A stretch of DNA of 64,000 nucleotides from Hydractinia symbiolongicarpus. Lineage: Eukaryota > Cnidaria > Hydrozoa > Anthoathecata > Hydractiniidae. Position numbers and translations under genes: made by a program. Location: positions 16,742,001 to 16,806,000 of the forward strand of contig NC_079878.1 in NCBI RefSeq assembly GCF_029227915.1. Reading direction: 5' to 3'. Positions 20,985 through 33,181 of the stretch are shown here, piece after piece. Numbering within the stretch: position 1 is the stretch's first letter; every line of letters starts with the position of its first letter. Under the pieces are notes generated by a model. It ran no database searches. It was not told the DNA's origin and saw only the letters and a program-made list of their open reading frames with translations.

Positions 20985-21458
20985 GGCATATGAGAAAAGT
21001 GAGAACCGATACCCTATGTGATACCCGAGACCCGATACCCTGACGCCTATACCCGAGACCCGATACCCTGATTTTTTTCTTTTATTAATTTTTTTTGGCG
21101 ATGTTTTATTTCAATAAAAATCTAACTTTTTCGCATTATTTTCTTGTTTTTTCAACCTAACATATCAGAGATGATATGTTAAGTTTATTCGAAGCAAGAC
21201 GTACGTACGTTCGATCGAATGAATGAATAATTAATGAGGACGTCCAGATTACGCATGTGAAAGTGTCTGTTCGATGGATTGAATGGGAAAGGAAAAAGCA
21301 AATAGTGAAGTTCGTGTGTTTAGTGAAGTAATAGTAATTTTAAAACGCGTTTTAATTATATTTTACATTCAATTACAACTACAATGGAAACTAGGTATGT
21401 TCTCTTTTAAAGAGAAATTGTATTCTCACCCAATTTTTCTTCTAACAGTTACATTTTG

Positions 21459-24400
21459 AAAAAAGTGAAGTTGATGGAAGCGAGAATTCAGAAAGTAAAA
21501 GGAGATGGTTTTTGTGCGTGTTGGGTGCTACGAAGCAAAAAGAATTTAGCGTGATACCTTCGCTGGATGGTCTCATTGAAATGACAAGATATGAACTCTT
21601 AAGCAATTTAGATTATTATGGAGTGTTTACTGCCGATGACACTGATATTATCGAAAAATTTGATGAATACGTAAAGATGAGGAATTATAATCAGAGTATA
21701 GTTGATTTAATCTTACACGCTATTAGCAATAGCATGCATTTAACTATAAAAATATTTTTATAACAAGAAAAAGATTACGTGTTGTACGATCTCAACAATA
21801 TTGTGCCCAACAGAACAACATCGTATAACGAAATAGACGTGTTGAAAGTTGGCGAACACTATGATATTTTGACATTGGGTGAGCATCATTTATTTACGTG
21901 TATAATTGTTAGTTTAATACAGACAAGTTTTAATTTGAATATTATTTTCCTCAATTAGGCACCCATGGAAGCTGCGTGGATTTCATTAATCTTGATTCTG
22001 ACGATGAAATTTCAGACGCAATGTCCGGTATGTCTAATTATCATATACTTTAGTTTTTCTCGCATTTTGATTGAATAATCTACACAAATTATTTTTTCTT
22101 TTTCTACCGAGTGCATTTTTCACTTACTTTTTTTTATTTCTAACGTGCAGAAAGCTTATATTATTTACGTGTCTAAGTGATGATTCAGCATAATGTCTCT
22201 AGGCATTAAAAGAGAAAGGGATGATAGAGAATGGATCCGGGTCGGAAAAGTGGGGAAAAGAAGTACGTTAATTTTTTTGATAGCTTTTCATGGTGAAACA
22301 ACGTTGGTAAAACGGCAAAAATTATCATTCATAAAGTAAAAAAATTTATCATTTTTCACTTTTTTATAGTTTAGAGCAGCAAGTAGATAACAAACATGAT
22401 ACGCAAAGAAAAGTTATAATAATAGGTAAATAATTTTATTTCCATTTTTCAAACTGGAAGACAAACTTGATATTCTGGATCTTTGGGTATGGAGCTAGTA
22501 GAGTTCAACGTTATAATTAATGATAATTACATAATATTATAGATACAAGTAGTGATAGTGAAGATAACATTTTATCGAAGAATCCATTCGAATGCAACTT
22601 TCCAACAGGTTAGGAGGTTTAACATTTTTAACAATGTTTTGGTGTGTCTGTTCAATGATTTTTACGTGTCATTAATTATTCGAATTAGATAACGCGGGTT
22701 TAAATGAAGAAGAAAGTATCTGTGATGAAACAGCTTCTGATAGTTTCAATATGATGGATGAGAGTCATGGTAATGAAAGTGATGTGGATATCATACCAGA
22801 CGGTAAGAAATCAGAAGACCTCTCTTTGGTGCACCTGATGGCTTTAATGAACCTTTTCAACAGGATAGCCAATAATAAAAAAAATTATGTTATAGGTATA
22901 TCGTATTACAATAACGACTTGACGATACCAATTCTTAAATCTGGAAGCTCTGGGTCATGCGAAACAAAATGGATAGCAGGTATGATCATTCGTCAGGACT
23001 TTCCTGCCGGAAATATTGCTTCTGCAACATCCGTTTATGTTCAACATAATGTTGAATTTGTTGTCGACACAACTAAGCTTGGAGATTGGAGGGATGTGAA
23101 AGTCGATCTCATTCCTGACATAAAGAGGAAGGCTACAAAGAAATTTTACTATGTCACTGATATTGATGGTGAATTGAGATCTGCAGATCAGTTCGAGTCG
23201 CACGATTACAAAGTCACGAGATTTCTTTATTCACATGGACAAACTGGTGATTTTCATAAAGTCACCATCACTGCAACCGATGGAAATGGTGGAATGAACC
23301 CATTGGTGTACATAAAATACTACTTTGATAGCCACGAACATGCAATAGATATGAAAAAAGAAGGAAAAAATAATCGCAAAACATTGCACTCAACAAGAAA
23401 ACAATTGCTAGAGACACGTAGTAATGTTAACAAGTAAAAATAGTAAAAAATACTTTCCATAAAGTCAGTGATAACATTGGTGGGTTTGAAAATGCACGAA
23501 CTGTGGCTGAAATACCTAATAACTATAGACAATCATATGATGTCAGTAAAAAAACTGATGGTCTACACAGTAAAAATGAACTAGTTGAGTTGCTGGATTT
23601 ATGCCAGGGTCAACTTGGCACAAGTACAGGTTTTTGAGAGATATAAGAACTGCACCGGAGCAAACATTGTTGATGGCCACTGATACTCAGTTAAATGACC
23701 TTGAGCGTTTTTGCATTAACAGTGCACCGCCAAGTATTTTAGGTGTGGATGCTACTTTCAATATTTGTGATTATAACGTAACAATCACCACTTACAAGCA
23801 TCTGTTACTTGTAAAAAGTAACACTGAAGAACATCTAGTTATGATTGGACCTACCAATATACATTCTCACAAAACCTTTGATTCATATTACACACTTCCG
23901 AGTAATATCGTCAGATTTTAGCCCAATGCTGTCAATTTGAAATCGTTTGGAACCGATGAAGAAACAAACATCCATCGAGCATTTACAACAACCTTCCAAA
24001 AAGCCGATCATCTGTTATGCTCCATGCATGTAAAAGACAACATAGTCAAAAAAGCAAAAAAAAACTTGGTATGGAAAAAAATTTTGTGGGATATATTTGG
24101 CAAGATCAGTGGTGAAACAAAAATAAAGGGTTTAATGGACTGTGAAACAGAAGAGGAGTTTGAAGAAATGTATGAAATGATATTAGAAAAATTAAACCAA
24201 ACGGGCCAAAATTCATAGAATATTTTGAAAATTTCAAAAAAAATTCAATAAAAGAAAAAATGCTGTCGAGTGTTAGAATCAAGTGTGGCTTTGGTAATCC
24301 ACCAGAAACATATACACAAAATGCGAATGAGTCAATCAACTCAATGATAAAACGGAGCAAAGAAAGTGGAAAACTAACGTTGAAACAAACAGTGAAATTG

Positions 24401-26120
24401 ATGCAAGATGAGGTAAAGAAGCAAGAAGGGAAAGTCAAACTTGCTTTAAGTGGGAAAAGTGGGCTATTTGATACTTTACTTCTAAACTATTTTAGTTTGA
24501 ATCAGAAGATCTATATTGCAATCGTACTACTAAGATGAAAATATATGCTTACTCTGATTCAAAGAACTCTTAAGTTGTGTTTTTTTTCTATATTCGACGA
24601 AAATTCGCCAAACATTTTCGTCTGGGACTTAAGTTTAATTATTTTTCCTGTGTCTCCATAGGGGATTGGAAACTAGCAAAGGGATACCAGCAGTTCTTTA
24701 TAATTGAGAGCAAATTTTACAACATGATCCAGACCCAAAGGAAAGCTGAAATCGATAAGTTCAATACATTCTTCCCCGATGCTGAAAAACAAGATACACC
24801 AAGAAAATCTGATATTATTCAGAAAAAAAAATTACCTTTTCTCAAACTCAAAATTCAGATGGAAAAGACGTCAAGATTGTGAAAACGTTAAGTTGGATTC
24901 CAGAGTCGATAGTTGAAGAAATAATGAAAGATGCCAGATTGTTAGCTTGTAACAATGAAGATGTCATCAAAGGATTTGGATATACATATTATGTTAAAAA
25001 TGCTAAAAACGAAAAACAACCATTCACAGTTGGAATAAACAAGAAAAAAAGCATTTTAACTTGTTGTGAAATTTGCTATCGGTTTAAAGGTTTCGGAATA
25101 TGTGCGCATACTGTCTGCATAGCATTCAAATTGAATGTGGTCGAACCTTTTTTAAAGCAATGCAAAAAAAATACAACTAATGTCAGAAGCCTAGTAGACT
25201 TTTCCAAAGAGAAAAACGCGGGCAAAAAGAAAATGAAGGCAACTCAGAGAAGAAAGGGGCCAGCTAACGTTAACCCTATTCGGTCCGGGGGGGGCGGATT
25301 CCGCCCCCCCTGACGGTTTTTTTTTAATAACTCCTGATTGCTTTCTTATATGGCTATGATACTTACTGAGTTTCAACATTTATCTATTAGACACCTGCAT
25401 GCTAAATTTTTAGGTCCCATATCTTTCAGAGGCTTTGATATTGGCCATTACTCGAAACTACCCCTAAAATCTCTATGAAATCCTTATAATGGGGAAAATA
25501 TAATAACTTCTGTTAGGATTATCCTTAGAACTTGAAACTTGCAACACAACTTTGTTTCATCAAGAAGAATCATTTTGAATAATTTTGACACGTGACTAAT
25601 CCGATTTCTTGATTTTGTCGGATTTTACCCGAAAATCAGAAAAAAACGGATTTTCGGGCAATTTTTGGCAATTTTTTATTCGATCCATGTAAAAACCGGA
25701 AGATATGTTCAAAAAAATTTATTTAGCTTTCAGAAACTTCAAACAGAATGTAAAAATTCGCTCTAGAACAAATGTAATTATATTTTAATCAGATAGTGGC
25801 ATTTTTAACAATTTTAAAGCTTCTGATGACGTCACCGAAAATGTACTGATGCAAGCAAAAATTTATTGCTGCCATTTTGTTCCTTTTATGACGTACTATA
25901 AGTGTGCCAAGTTTGATTCAATTTGAACAATCCTATGAAAAGTTATTAAGGGGGGGCGGAATCCGCCCCCCGGTCATAGTATGTTCGAAAAACCCCGGAC
26001 CGAATAGGGTTAAAAAGGTTCCAATCCACAAGCTTCTGCACAAACGAGAACACCATCAACGCAACCTATTCTACCTTCAGCAACAGTTAATAAACCAGCA
26101 CCACCTGTACTAACAGATAA
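21459..26120 (+). pseudogene. MULE transposase with DDE core and SWIM-like finger, many short introns
   Basis: The N-terminal part looks spliced: candidate exons end/begin at 21878|21959, 22027|22203, 22262|22370, 22425|22543 and 22608|22689, each with GT...AG borders. The core has catalytic-type segments ILGVDATFNICDYNVT (first Asp, about 23740), FGTDEETNIHRAF with KADHLLCSMHVK (second Asp region, about 23945-24030), and TYTQNANESINSMIKRS (Glu, about 24310). The C-terminus has CEICYRFKGFGICAH, a SWIM-like zinc finger (25060-25110). Stops at 23435, 23919 and 24216 break it. The tail is split by the MITE at 25274-26009 and resumes as KKVPIHKLLHKREHHQRN. Confidence 0.75.
25274..26009. mobile_element. 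TTAA-flanked MITE with CCCTATTCGGTCCGGGG ends
   Basis: Inverted ends read CCCTATTCGGTCCGGGG. A GC-rich GGGGGGCGGATTCCGCCCCCC palindrome lies near each end (about 25289-25310 and 25951-25971). TTAA at 25270-25273 and 26010-26013 is the target duplication. No ORF is seen in the 736 bp. It lies within the MULE coding region, so it arrived after the MULE. Confidence 0.85.
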
Positions 26121-26927
26121 TGGTTATGTCTTGTTCCTACTCAACTACACCCACAAAAATGTATCAACTTGCTATGGTTGTGGAGGAAAATTTCAGTCTA
26201 ATATTTCATAGAAAATTTAATCGTGGTTTCGAAAACTAAAAGGAGTTATTTCGACTCTGCAACGAAAAAACAAACATTCGCTAATGAATTTAAAAACGTC
26301 TAATATCACTTTAATTGTTCATGTTTGATAAGACAAAATAATTTTTTTGATGCTAGTTTCATTGTAGTTCCTGGTGATATAAAACCATTGTTGAGCCAGC
26401 AACATATTTGCATATTGCGTGCAACAAATATTTCCGCATGATGAAGAAATATATACATATCAAAATGTGTTTTTTATTATCGTTCATATTCAAATAAAAA
26501 ATTAAAAAAAAAATAAAAAAAAATCAGGGTATCGGGTCTCGGGTATCGGTATCAGGGTATTGGGTCTCGGGTCTCGGGTATCGGGTATCGGTGTCAGGGT
26601 ATCGGGTCTCGGGTATCACATAGGGTATCGGGTCTCACTTCTCTCATATGCCTCTATACTGACCTACTTTTCAAAAAAAATTATAAGTAATTTTTTGAAT
26701 TATTTTTATTTGTCCACTTGTTAATTTTTTTTATAAGTGGTTTTGTGCATTATGTATTTTTCTTGGTTTTTTTTGGTGTTTTGCGTTAGGAATTTTTCCA
26801 CTTGTTAAATATTAACAAATGGTTTTCACTTTTATCCTCCACGTGGTGCTCTGTTTTCCTGCCGTATGCAGTAATATTTGTTTTGGAGAGTGGCGAAGAT
26901 GGCGGACGAGAGTAGTAAGTACATGGC

Positions 26928-27055
26928 CACAGAGATAATAAAATGTTCGTTCTGGGACAGTCGCGCACGCACATCATACAGCAAATGAGCAACTGCCCCA
27001 GAAATGATGTCACGCTTCATTGCATAATATAGGGAAAGTCCCTTAGTCGAATATT
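26928..27055 (+). repeat. Left copy of inverted border repeat
   Basis: Sequence including AGATAATAAAATGTTCGTTC, GCGCACGCACATCATACAG and GCAACTGCCCCAG reappears as its reverse complement at 31137-31229. The left copy has about 28 extra bases before AGGGAAAGTCCC. The pair flanks the ~4 kb repeat field. Confidence 0.75.
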
Positions 27056-27056
27056 A

Positions 27057-29300
27057 ATATACAGCCGAATTCCCGTGGAAGAATTCACTGTATTTCTCAT
27101 TTAATTCATAGAACAGTTATACCATCAAAAAGCAAACAACACAGCAGTGTGAATTTTACAATCTGCATTATTATATAAATGACCAAAAAATTAAAGGTGT
27201 CCAACAACTGCAGTATAAATGTGACATTTAAAATCTAAATCTACTAAAATTACTTGCTCTAACCCTCTGACAATGCGAAAATTATTCGCTAAAATTTTTA
27301 GTAAAGAAGTTTGTCAAAGCATTTCAAAACACAGCTCACTAATTGTCTCCATGAAATGCGTGTAAGGGATACCAAACAAAAACATGCAGCATGGTAATTT
27401 GAATTTTTAAAACTTACAATCCAACCTCGGCCCTTTGTTTTTTTTTATAACGGGACGGAAAAGAGAGAGAAAAAGCCCTGGGATCGAGATTGCTCACAGT
27501 CTGCATTACTTTATATTTATACCCATTGAAACCAAAAACGTTAAAAATATAAGCAGGTGCAACAAAAAAAAAATAAAAAAGCAAAATGCAAAGGCGTGTA
27601 ACAACTGTTACTTAAAAAGCGAAATCTGCTAAAATTTATACTTGCTTTGCCATGCCAGAAGTACACCAGGAACAAAAGTATATCAGACAACACAGTAATT
27701 TGAATTTTCAAAACTCACATTTCAACCTCGACCCCGGGCTCTTTGTCTCTTTTGTAACGGGATGACAAAAAAGAAAAAGCCCTGGGGTCGAGGTTGCTCA
27801 CAATCTGCGTTGTTCTATGTTTATAACCGCTAAAACAAAACTTCTAAATACATAAGCATGTGCGAAAAAAAATATATATAAAAAATAAAAATTGAAAATG
27901 TCCAAAAAAATCAAAGGTGTCTAACAACCGTTACGTAAAAAGTAAAATACGCTAAAACTATATACTTGCTTTGCTATTCCAGAAGTACACCAGGGAAAAA
28001 AGGGATACCAAGCGTTTGAAAAAAACCCAACATTTTTCATTAAGTCGCACAAAATCGGCTATTCAGTCTATTGCATACGGTGAATCTTTCAAAGTCATAC
28101 TCAAAATATAAGAAATTATTAGTTAAAAACACATAAAAGAGAAATATAAAAACTTGAATCAGTTGATATAATTGTATATCTACAGAAATATTTCAATCCA
28201 AAATATTAAAAGAACAGTTTGCCTTACAGACCCAAACTTATAATCAATAAAATCACGCATAAAATCAAAGAAGATAACAATGCAGTGTTTTCAAAATTTA
28301 AGAATCGAATATATTTCAAACGGTCGTAAAGTAACAGATGTAAGCATTGATTTAAGTTTAGGATTTAGGTTTTTTATAACGACATCAACACTGTATTACA
28401 CAGTCTGTACTGTTAAACACAGTAGCAACGAAAAAATTATTTCTCTAGGATATACACGCTGTTTTTTAACAATAGTATGTTTTAGTTTCAGCCTCGATGT
28501 TCTTAAGTTTTTTGACAAATGCTATCATCATTATTCTCAATATGTTCTTAGCATGACTATGGCCTGAAAATATATAATGCCTTGATAAAATAAAGCATGC
28601 TATAAGTTATTATAGCTAGCTAATGGCCATTTCTACTACATGTAACGGCCTATTGCTTGGACACAGAAAAGTTCAGTTCGTTTGATATACAATAAAAGAA
28701 GTAAACTTCTAATCAATTTTGAGCGTCACACAAATGTTTATAATTAAAACAAACTATCAAGCTTAGACGTATTCTTAGGATATTCTAAACTTCTGACCCA
28801 TTTTTTAGAGTATATTCTTGCAAAAATAAGTGCTTAAAGAAAATATTTTTCCGGCGCAAGGCACAACAAGAAACTTATTATTTAAGGAAAAATTTAGTTC
28901 AGAAAGAAACGGCTAAAAAATCGTTATACACCCAAATTCATTTCCCTACTAAATAATCTAAACAACACACCTTTCTCAGTGAGTAGCTTGCTAGCGTTCT
29001 CCTAATAAAACTCCAATCAGTTTTTTACTATGAATACTAAACTTCGTTTCATCCCAAAGAGAACGAATTGAAGATGCATACAATTGCCTGAAACATTTCC
29101 AATCAGTTCTTTTTGTGATGTTAAATCATCGTACGTTAGAAACATTTCTAACTACAACACCAACTTCGTTTGACAACAACACAACAGTTTGTTTTTTACA
29201 TTTCAGATTCGAATTACATTCATATTCGAATCCGATATAAAAGGAAGCAACCTCGGTCCCAGAACACAAAAATGGAAAATATAGAATACAAGCGTCAAGC
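27057..29300 (+). repeat. Direct repeat, copy 1
   Basis: It shares with copy 2 an opening like GAATNCCCGTGNAAGAATNC and internal landmarks AATCATCGTACGTT and TTCTTAGGATATTCT. It also shares the closing GGTCCCAGAACACAA then ATGGAAAATATAGAA. Copy 1 is about 850 bp longer, with an internal duplication (27390-27690 against 27690-28000) bearing CTTGCTTTGCCATGCCAGAA twice. Confidence 0.65.
27721..27796. repeat. Short palindromic CCCTGGG/CGAGGTTG element
   Basis: CAACCTCGACCCCGGGCTC on the left pairs with GCCCTGGGGTCGAGGTTG on the right around a ~40-nt centre. Related half-sites occur at 27421-27500, 29515, 40540, 54870, 63287 and 42660. It is a dispersed family, probably a small MITE or its relics. 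Confidence 0.5.
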
Positions 29301-29314
29301 GTATTATTATATAG

Positions 29315-30710
29315 ACTAGCTGAATACCCGTGAAAGAATCCACTGAAACTCTCATTAAACATGTAAGGATACCAAACAAAAACATATAACACAGTAACAT
29401 GAATTTTTAAAAGTCACAATTTGTATTATTCTAGTTTATAACCACTGGAACAAAACGTCCAAAAAAATAAGCATGTGCAGCATAAGAAAATAATAATAAT
29501 AAAAGAGAAAAAAAGCCCTGGGATTGAAGTTGTTCACAATCTGCGTTATATTTTTACCCGCTGAAACAGAACGCTTAAAAATATAAGCAGGTCCAGCAAC
29601 AAATAAAAATGCAAAAGATGTAACAAAATCGAAGGTGGCTAACAAATCTGCTAAAACTATATACTTGCTTTGCCATGCTAAAAGTACACCAGGGAAAATA
29701 GTATACCAGACATTAGAAAAAATCGTTATAAAATCGTTAAAAATCGTTAAAAAGGTTATTGCAAAATTTCCACAACGTACAGTTTCTAATGCATCATACC
29801 AAATTAGCTATTTAGTCTATTGCATACAGCAACCTTCCCAATGCGCAAACGTGCAGTGCATTATAACAATGCAGTGTTTTCGAATTGAAAAATCGAATAT
29901 TATTTTAAACGGTAACGTAACAGATGTAAACATTGATTTAACTTTGTTTACATTAAGGTTTATTATAACGACATCAACCACTTCGTAGCGTTAAAAACAG
30001 TAACAACGAAAAAATACTTTCTACATTATATATACACGCTGCATTTTATAAGAATAGTGTTTTTTTTTTTCGTTTTAGCCTTCATGTTCTTAACTTTCCC
30101 TGGTGTACTTGCCCATTGCTTTGGAGAGAAAAAGGTTCAGTCATACAAATTTTTATATTAAAAAAAACAACCAGGCTTAGACATATTCTTAGGATATTCT
30201 GACCCATTGTTTAGAGTATATTCTTACAAAAAAATGTTAAGTATGTTCAGGCTGAAGACAAAACATATTAAACTTCATATTTAAGGGAAAGTTTGAAAAC
30301 TTTATTCACCTAAATTTATTTCCTTACCAGATAATCTAAACAACAGACCTGGTTTTCTTTCGCTTTCTCAGTAGTAGCTAACGTTCTCTGGATAAAAGTC
30401 CAATCAGTTTTTTACTTCGATTACTAAACTTCGCTTCATTCCAAAGAAAACAAAATGTATAGCTAGCTACAATTGTCTGATACATTTCCAATCAGTTTTT
30501 TTTGACGTTATATCATCGTACGTTTTTCTTCGTTATAACAAATATTTCTAACCGCAACATAAACTTTTTTATTCTCGCTCGACAACAACAGTCGCTCTGC
30601 AATAACATATTTGTTTTGTACATTTGAGATTCGAATTACATTCATATTCGAATGCGATACAACCTCGGTCCCAGAACACAACAATGGAAAATATAGAAGA
30701 AACAAATAAG
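29315..30710 (+). repeat. Direct repeat, copy 2
   Basis: Shorter, diverged copy of 27057-29300 in the same orientation. The shared landmarks keep their order: TTGCTTTGCCATGC at about 29665, AGGATATTCTGACCCATT at about 30190, TTTCCAATCAGTTTTTTTT at about 30485 and TCGGTCCCAGAACACAA at about 30665. No ORF is conserved between copies. Confidence 0.65.
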
Positions 30711-31136
30711 CTTTAATCTAACCTTATGATGAGTGAACGTTGTTTGAAATAACTTTTTTCAGGGTTACTTGGAAAAAGAGACAACATTCTTCGCTTCGGT
30801 TTTCTTTTTTCAGTTGATAAACGTTCAAATACATTCATGGCTTCGAGTGTAGGGGGAGCCGAGGCTCGATCTTACTCTTAATAGGACGGGTTTTTGCCAT
30901 CTCCTGACGCTCAAAAACATTCCTGGCTTCAGGTGTGAATGCTTCTCCCGGAGCAGAAGCAGGTCTTAGGGGTGCCTCTAATAAAGCAACAAGGTCGGCC
31001 TTGCGTAGCCTGTATTATCCCCTGAGCCCGCGGGCCTTTGCCTCATCTCTTAATTGTTTCACGGTATATGTATTCATATCCTCTTTATTATATGAATGTT
31101 AGAGCTCAACCAACAACATTTCTGGGACAGACGTCG

Positions 31137-31229
31137 ACTAGGGGACTTTCCCTACTGGGGCAGTTGCTCATTTACTGTATGATGTGCGTGCGCGACTGTC
31201 ACAGAACGAACATTTTATTATCTCTGTCA
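31137..31229 (-). repeat. Right copy of inverted border repeat
   Basis: Reverse complement of the sequence at 26928-27055, with few differences over about 90 bp (AGGGGACTTTCCCTAC, TGGGGCAGTTGC, GATGTGCGTGCGCGACTGTC). No target duplication was identified at the outer edges, so a transposon boundary is not proven. Confidence 0.7.
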
Positions 31230-31429
31230 CAACATCTATTCGTTCATATTTGCAGTCTTCAGATTTTTACTATATAATGTAACTTTTTAGGAGAATCCTT
31301 AACAACATTTTTGTTTCATCAAAACTTTACTTACAACGAGATATTCGTTTCGTTTATTTACAAAACGCTTTACCGCAGAGGTTGAATATCGCGGCAATTT
31401 AGTTTAAATAACTTTTAAACAACTACTCA

Positions 31430-32815
31430 ATTGCATCAACAAATCGTTTGATAATAATGAATTCCCAGACATATTGAAAGAGGCTGATGTATCACCTGTA
31501 CATAAGAAAGGTGACACCACGGATAAAAAAAAATATTGACCTATAAGTGTTTTACCATTACTATCTAAGGTATTCGAAAAATTAATCTATGAACAACTTA
31601 ATACGTACATACAACAGTATCTACACAAATTACTATGCGGATTCAGGAAATCACATTCAACTCAACACGCTTTATATAGATTAATTCAAGCATGGCTTTG
31701 TAGGGTCAGTACTAATGGACCTTTCTAAAGCTTATGACTGCCTATCACACGATCTCCGATCTCTTGCTGCTTACGGTATCAGCACAAATAGTCTAAAATT
31801 GCTTTTAAATTATCTCACGTCCCGTAAACAAAGAGTTAAAATAGGCTCATCATTTAGTGAATGGCTTGAGATTATTTGTGGTGTTCCCCAAGGTTCCATT
31901 TTAGGACCACTCCTATTTAACATCTTTATTAATGACTTGTTTTTTGTTATTGTAGAATCAGAGGTATGTAATTTTGCCGACGACAATACATTGTATGCAT
32001 GTGGTTTGAAGTTGGCTACTGTACTAAATTCATTAACTGTTGATACACAAAATATGCTACATTGGTTTAAAATCAACTCACTAAAAGCCAACCCAACCAA
32101 ATTTCAATTTATAATACTAGGTAAAAAAACAAGAGATAAAATCACTCTACCACTTGAATCAGTTACTTTAAATGAGTCTGACCACGTTACACTCCTAGGT
32201 ATTCAAATTGACAATAAATTAAACTTCAATCAACATATAAACAACTTGTACTCGAAGGCAAATTTTAAACTTCATGCATTACGAAGACTACGACCTTATT
32301 TATCGCAACCCAAAGCAAAAATACTCAGCTCAAGCTTTATACAGAGTCAATTTAACTATGCACCCCTTATTTGGATGTTCTGCAGTAAAACTGCATATAG
32401 TAAAATAGAGCGAGTACATTATAAAACATTGAAGGTTGTATACGATATAGTGAAAGCTGACTATATTGACATTTTAGAAAAATACAAGGACAAATCCATC
32501 CACCAACGCCACTTAAAAACTTTAGCAATAGAGGTGTTTAAAAGCATTAAGAATCTGAACCCTGAATTCATGTGGTGCTTATTTAGTTTTAACACATGCC
32601 AATGTGAGCATAACCTCCGGAGAGGCCCTTCTTTGACTTTACCTAAAGCTAAAACCACTACCTATGGTACAAATTCCATCTTGTATCAAAGTTGTTGGAT
32701 ATGGAATAATCTTCCCCGTGAAATTAAAAATAGTTCAACCATTGAAGAGTTCACGGTTAAATTAGCCTGCCAGGATTCTATTTTATGTAATTGTAAAATA
32801 TGTAAAAAAAATTGA
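31430..32815 (+). pseudogene. LINE reverse transcriptase, partial
   Basis: A first patch (31445-31710) reads KKGDTTDKKKY, a stop, then PISVLPLLSKVFEKLIYEQL and GFRKSHSTQHAL. After a frame shift the 366-codon frame 31715-32815 has MDLSKAYDCLSHD, CGVPQGSILGPLLFNIFIND, the catalytic box NFADDNTLYA and a C-terminus YGTNSILYQSCWIWNNLPRE. These are classic non-LTR palm motifs; the FADD aspartates are intact. Loss of the N-terminus makes it dead. Confidence 0.85.
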
Positions 32816-32883
32816 TGAAAAAAAAAAAAAGTGTAAAATATGAATTGTAAACTTTAATTTATCTTTACCCAGAATGTTATTTT

Positions 32884-32885
<2 letters not shown>

Positions 32886-32927
<42 letters not shown>

Positions 32928-32928
32928 T
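32886..32928. repeat. (ATT)n microsatellite in LINE 3' UTR
   Basis: About 14 perfect ATT units lie just downstream of the LINE stop codon. Confidence 0.95.
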
Positions 32929-33181
32929 GTTACTTTAGTTGGTTTTTATTAGCGAAAGCTATCTTGTAAATTTGACCAACGTTAAATAAAGAAACATACA
33001 TACAAACAGAGCGATGAAGCGTGCCGTTAAAAAAACCACTTAAAAAATATTAAAGGCGAAGTTAACCCAAAAATTATTTTTTGATATTTCATAGAACACA
33101 AGTCAACAACTTCAAAATTTAAAGTTTTATTTCAAACTTTTAACAGGAAAAGTTAAAAAAAACTCACGCTCTTTCTCTTAA

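Larger units (their letters stand above)
20985..26652. mobile_element. Mutator-like element (MULE) with GATACCC-repeat inverted ends
   Basis: Both ends begin GGCATATGAGA and are about 60 bp of near-identical inverted sequence, including GATACCCTATGTGATACCC. They then run into variable arrays of the unit (GATACCCGAGACCC). Flanking TCTGTACTG (20976-20984) and TCTATACTG (26653-26661) is a 9-bp target duplication with one mismatch, as expected for Mutator elements. A plus-strand transposase with SWIM finger lies inside, with a TTAA MITE inserted at 25274. Total 5668 bp. The mutated duplication and coding breaks show it is not recent. Confidence 0.85.
26662..31400. repeat. Gene-free repeat field
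   Basis: Nothing here codes for a recognisable protein. The stretch holds two long degenerate direct copies (27057-29300, 29315-30710), short CCCTGGG/CGAGGTTG palindromic elements, and an inverted pair of a promoter-like sequence at its borders (listed separately). Confidence 0.6.
31401..33010 (+). mobile_element. 5'-truncated CR1/L2-like LINE
   Basis: It starts inside the reverse-transcriptase domain and runs to a 3' UTR with an (ATT)n tract and AATAAAGAAACATACATAC. The upstream endonuclease is absent. The exact 5' edge is estimated. The Kolobok element begins about 45 bp beyond its 3' end. Confidence 0.75.

Noticed and set aside
22955-23203. Minus-strand frame in the MULE
   Set aside because: Antisense to the transposase coding frame.
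28280-28567. 95-codon frame in the repeat field
   Set aside because: The matching place in the second direct copy does not keep the frame.
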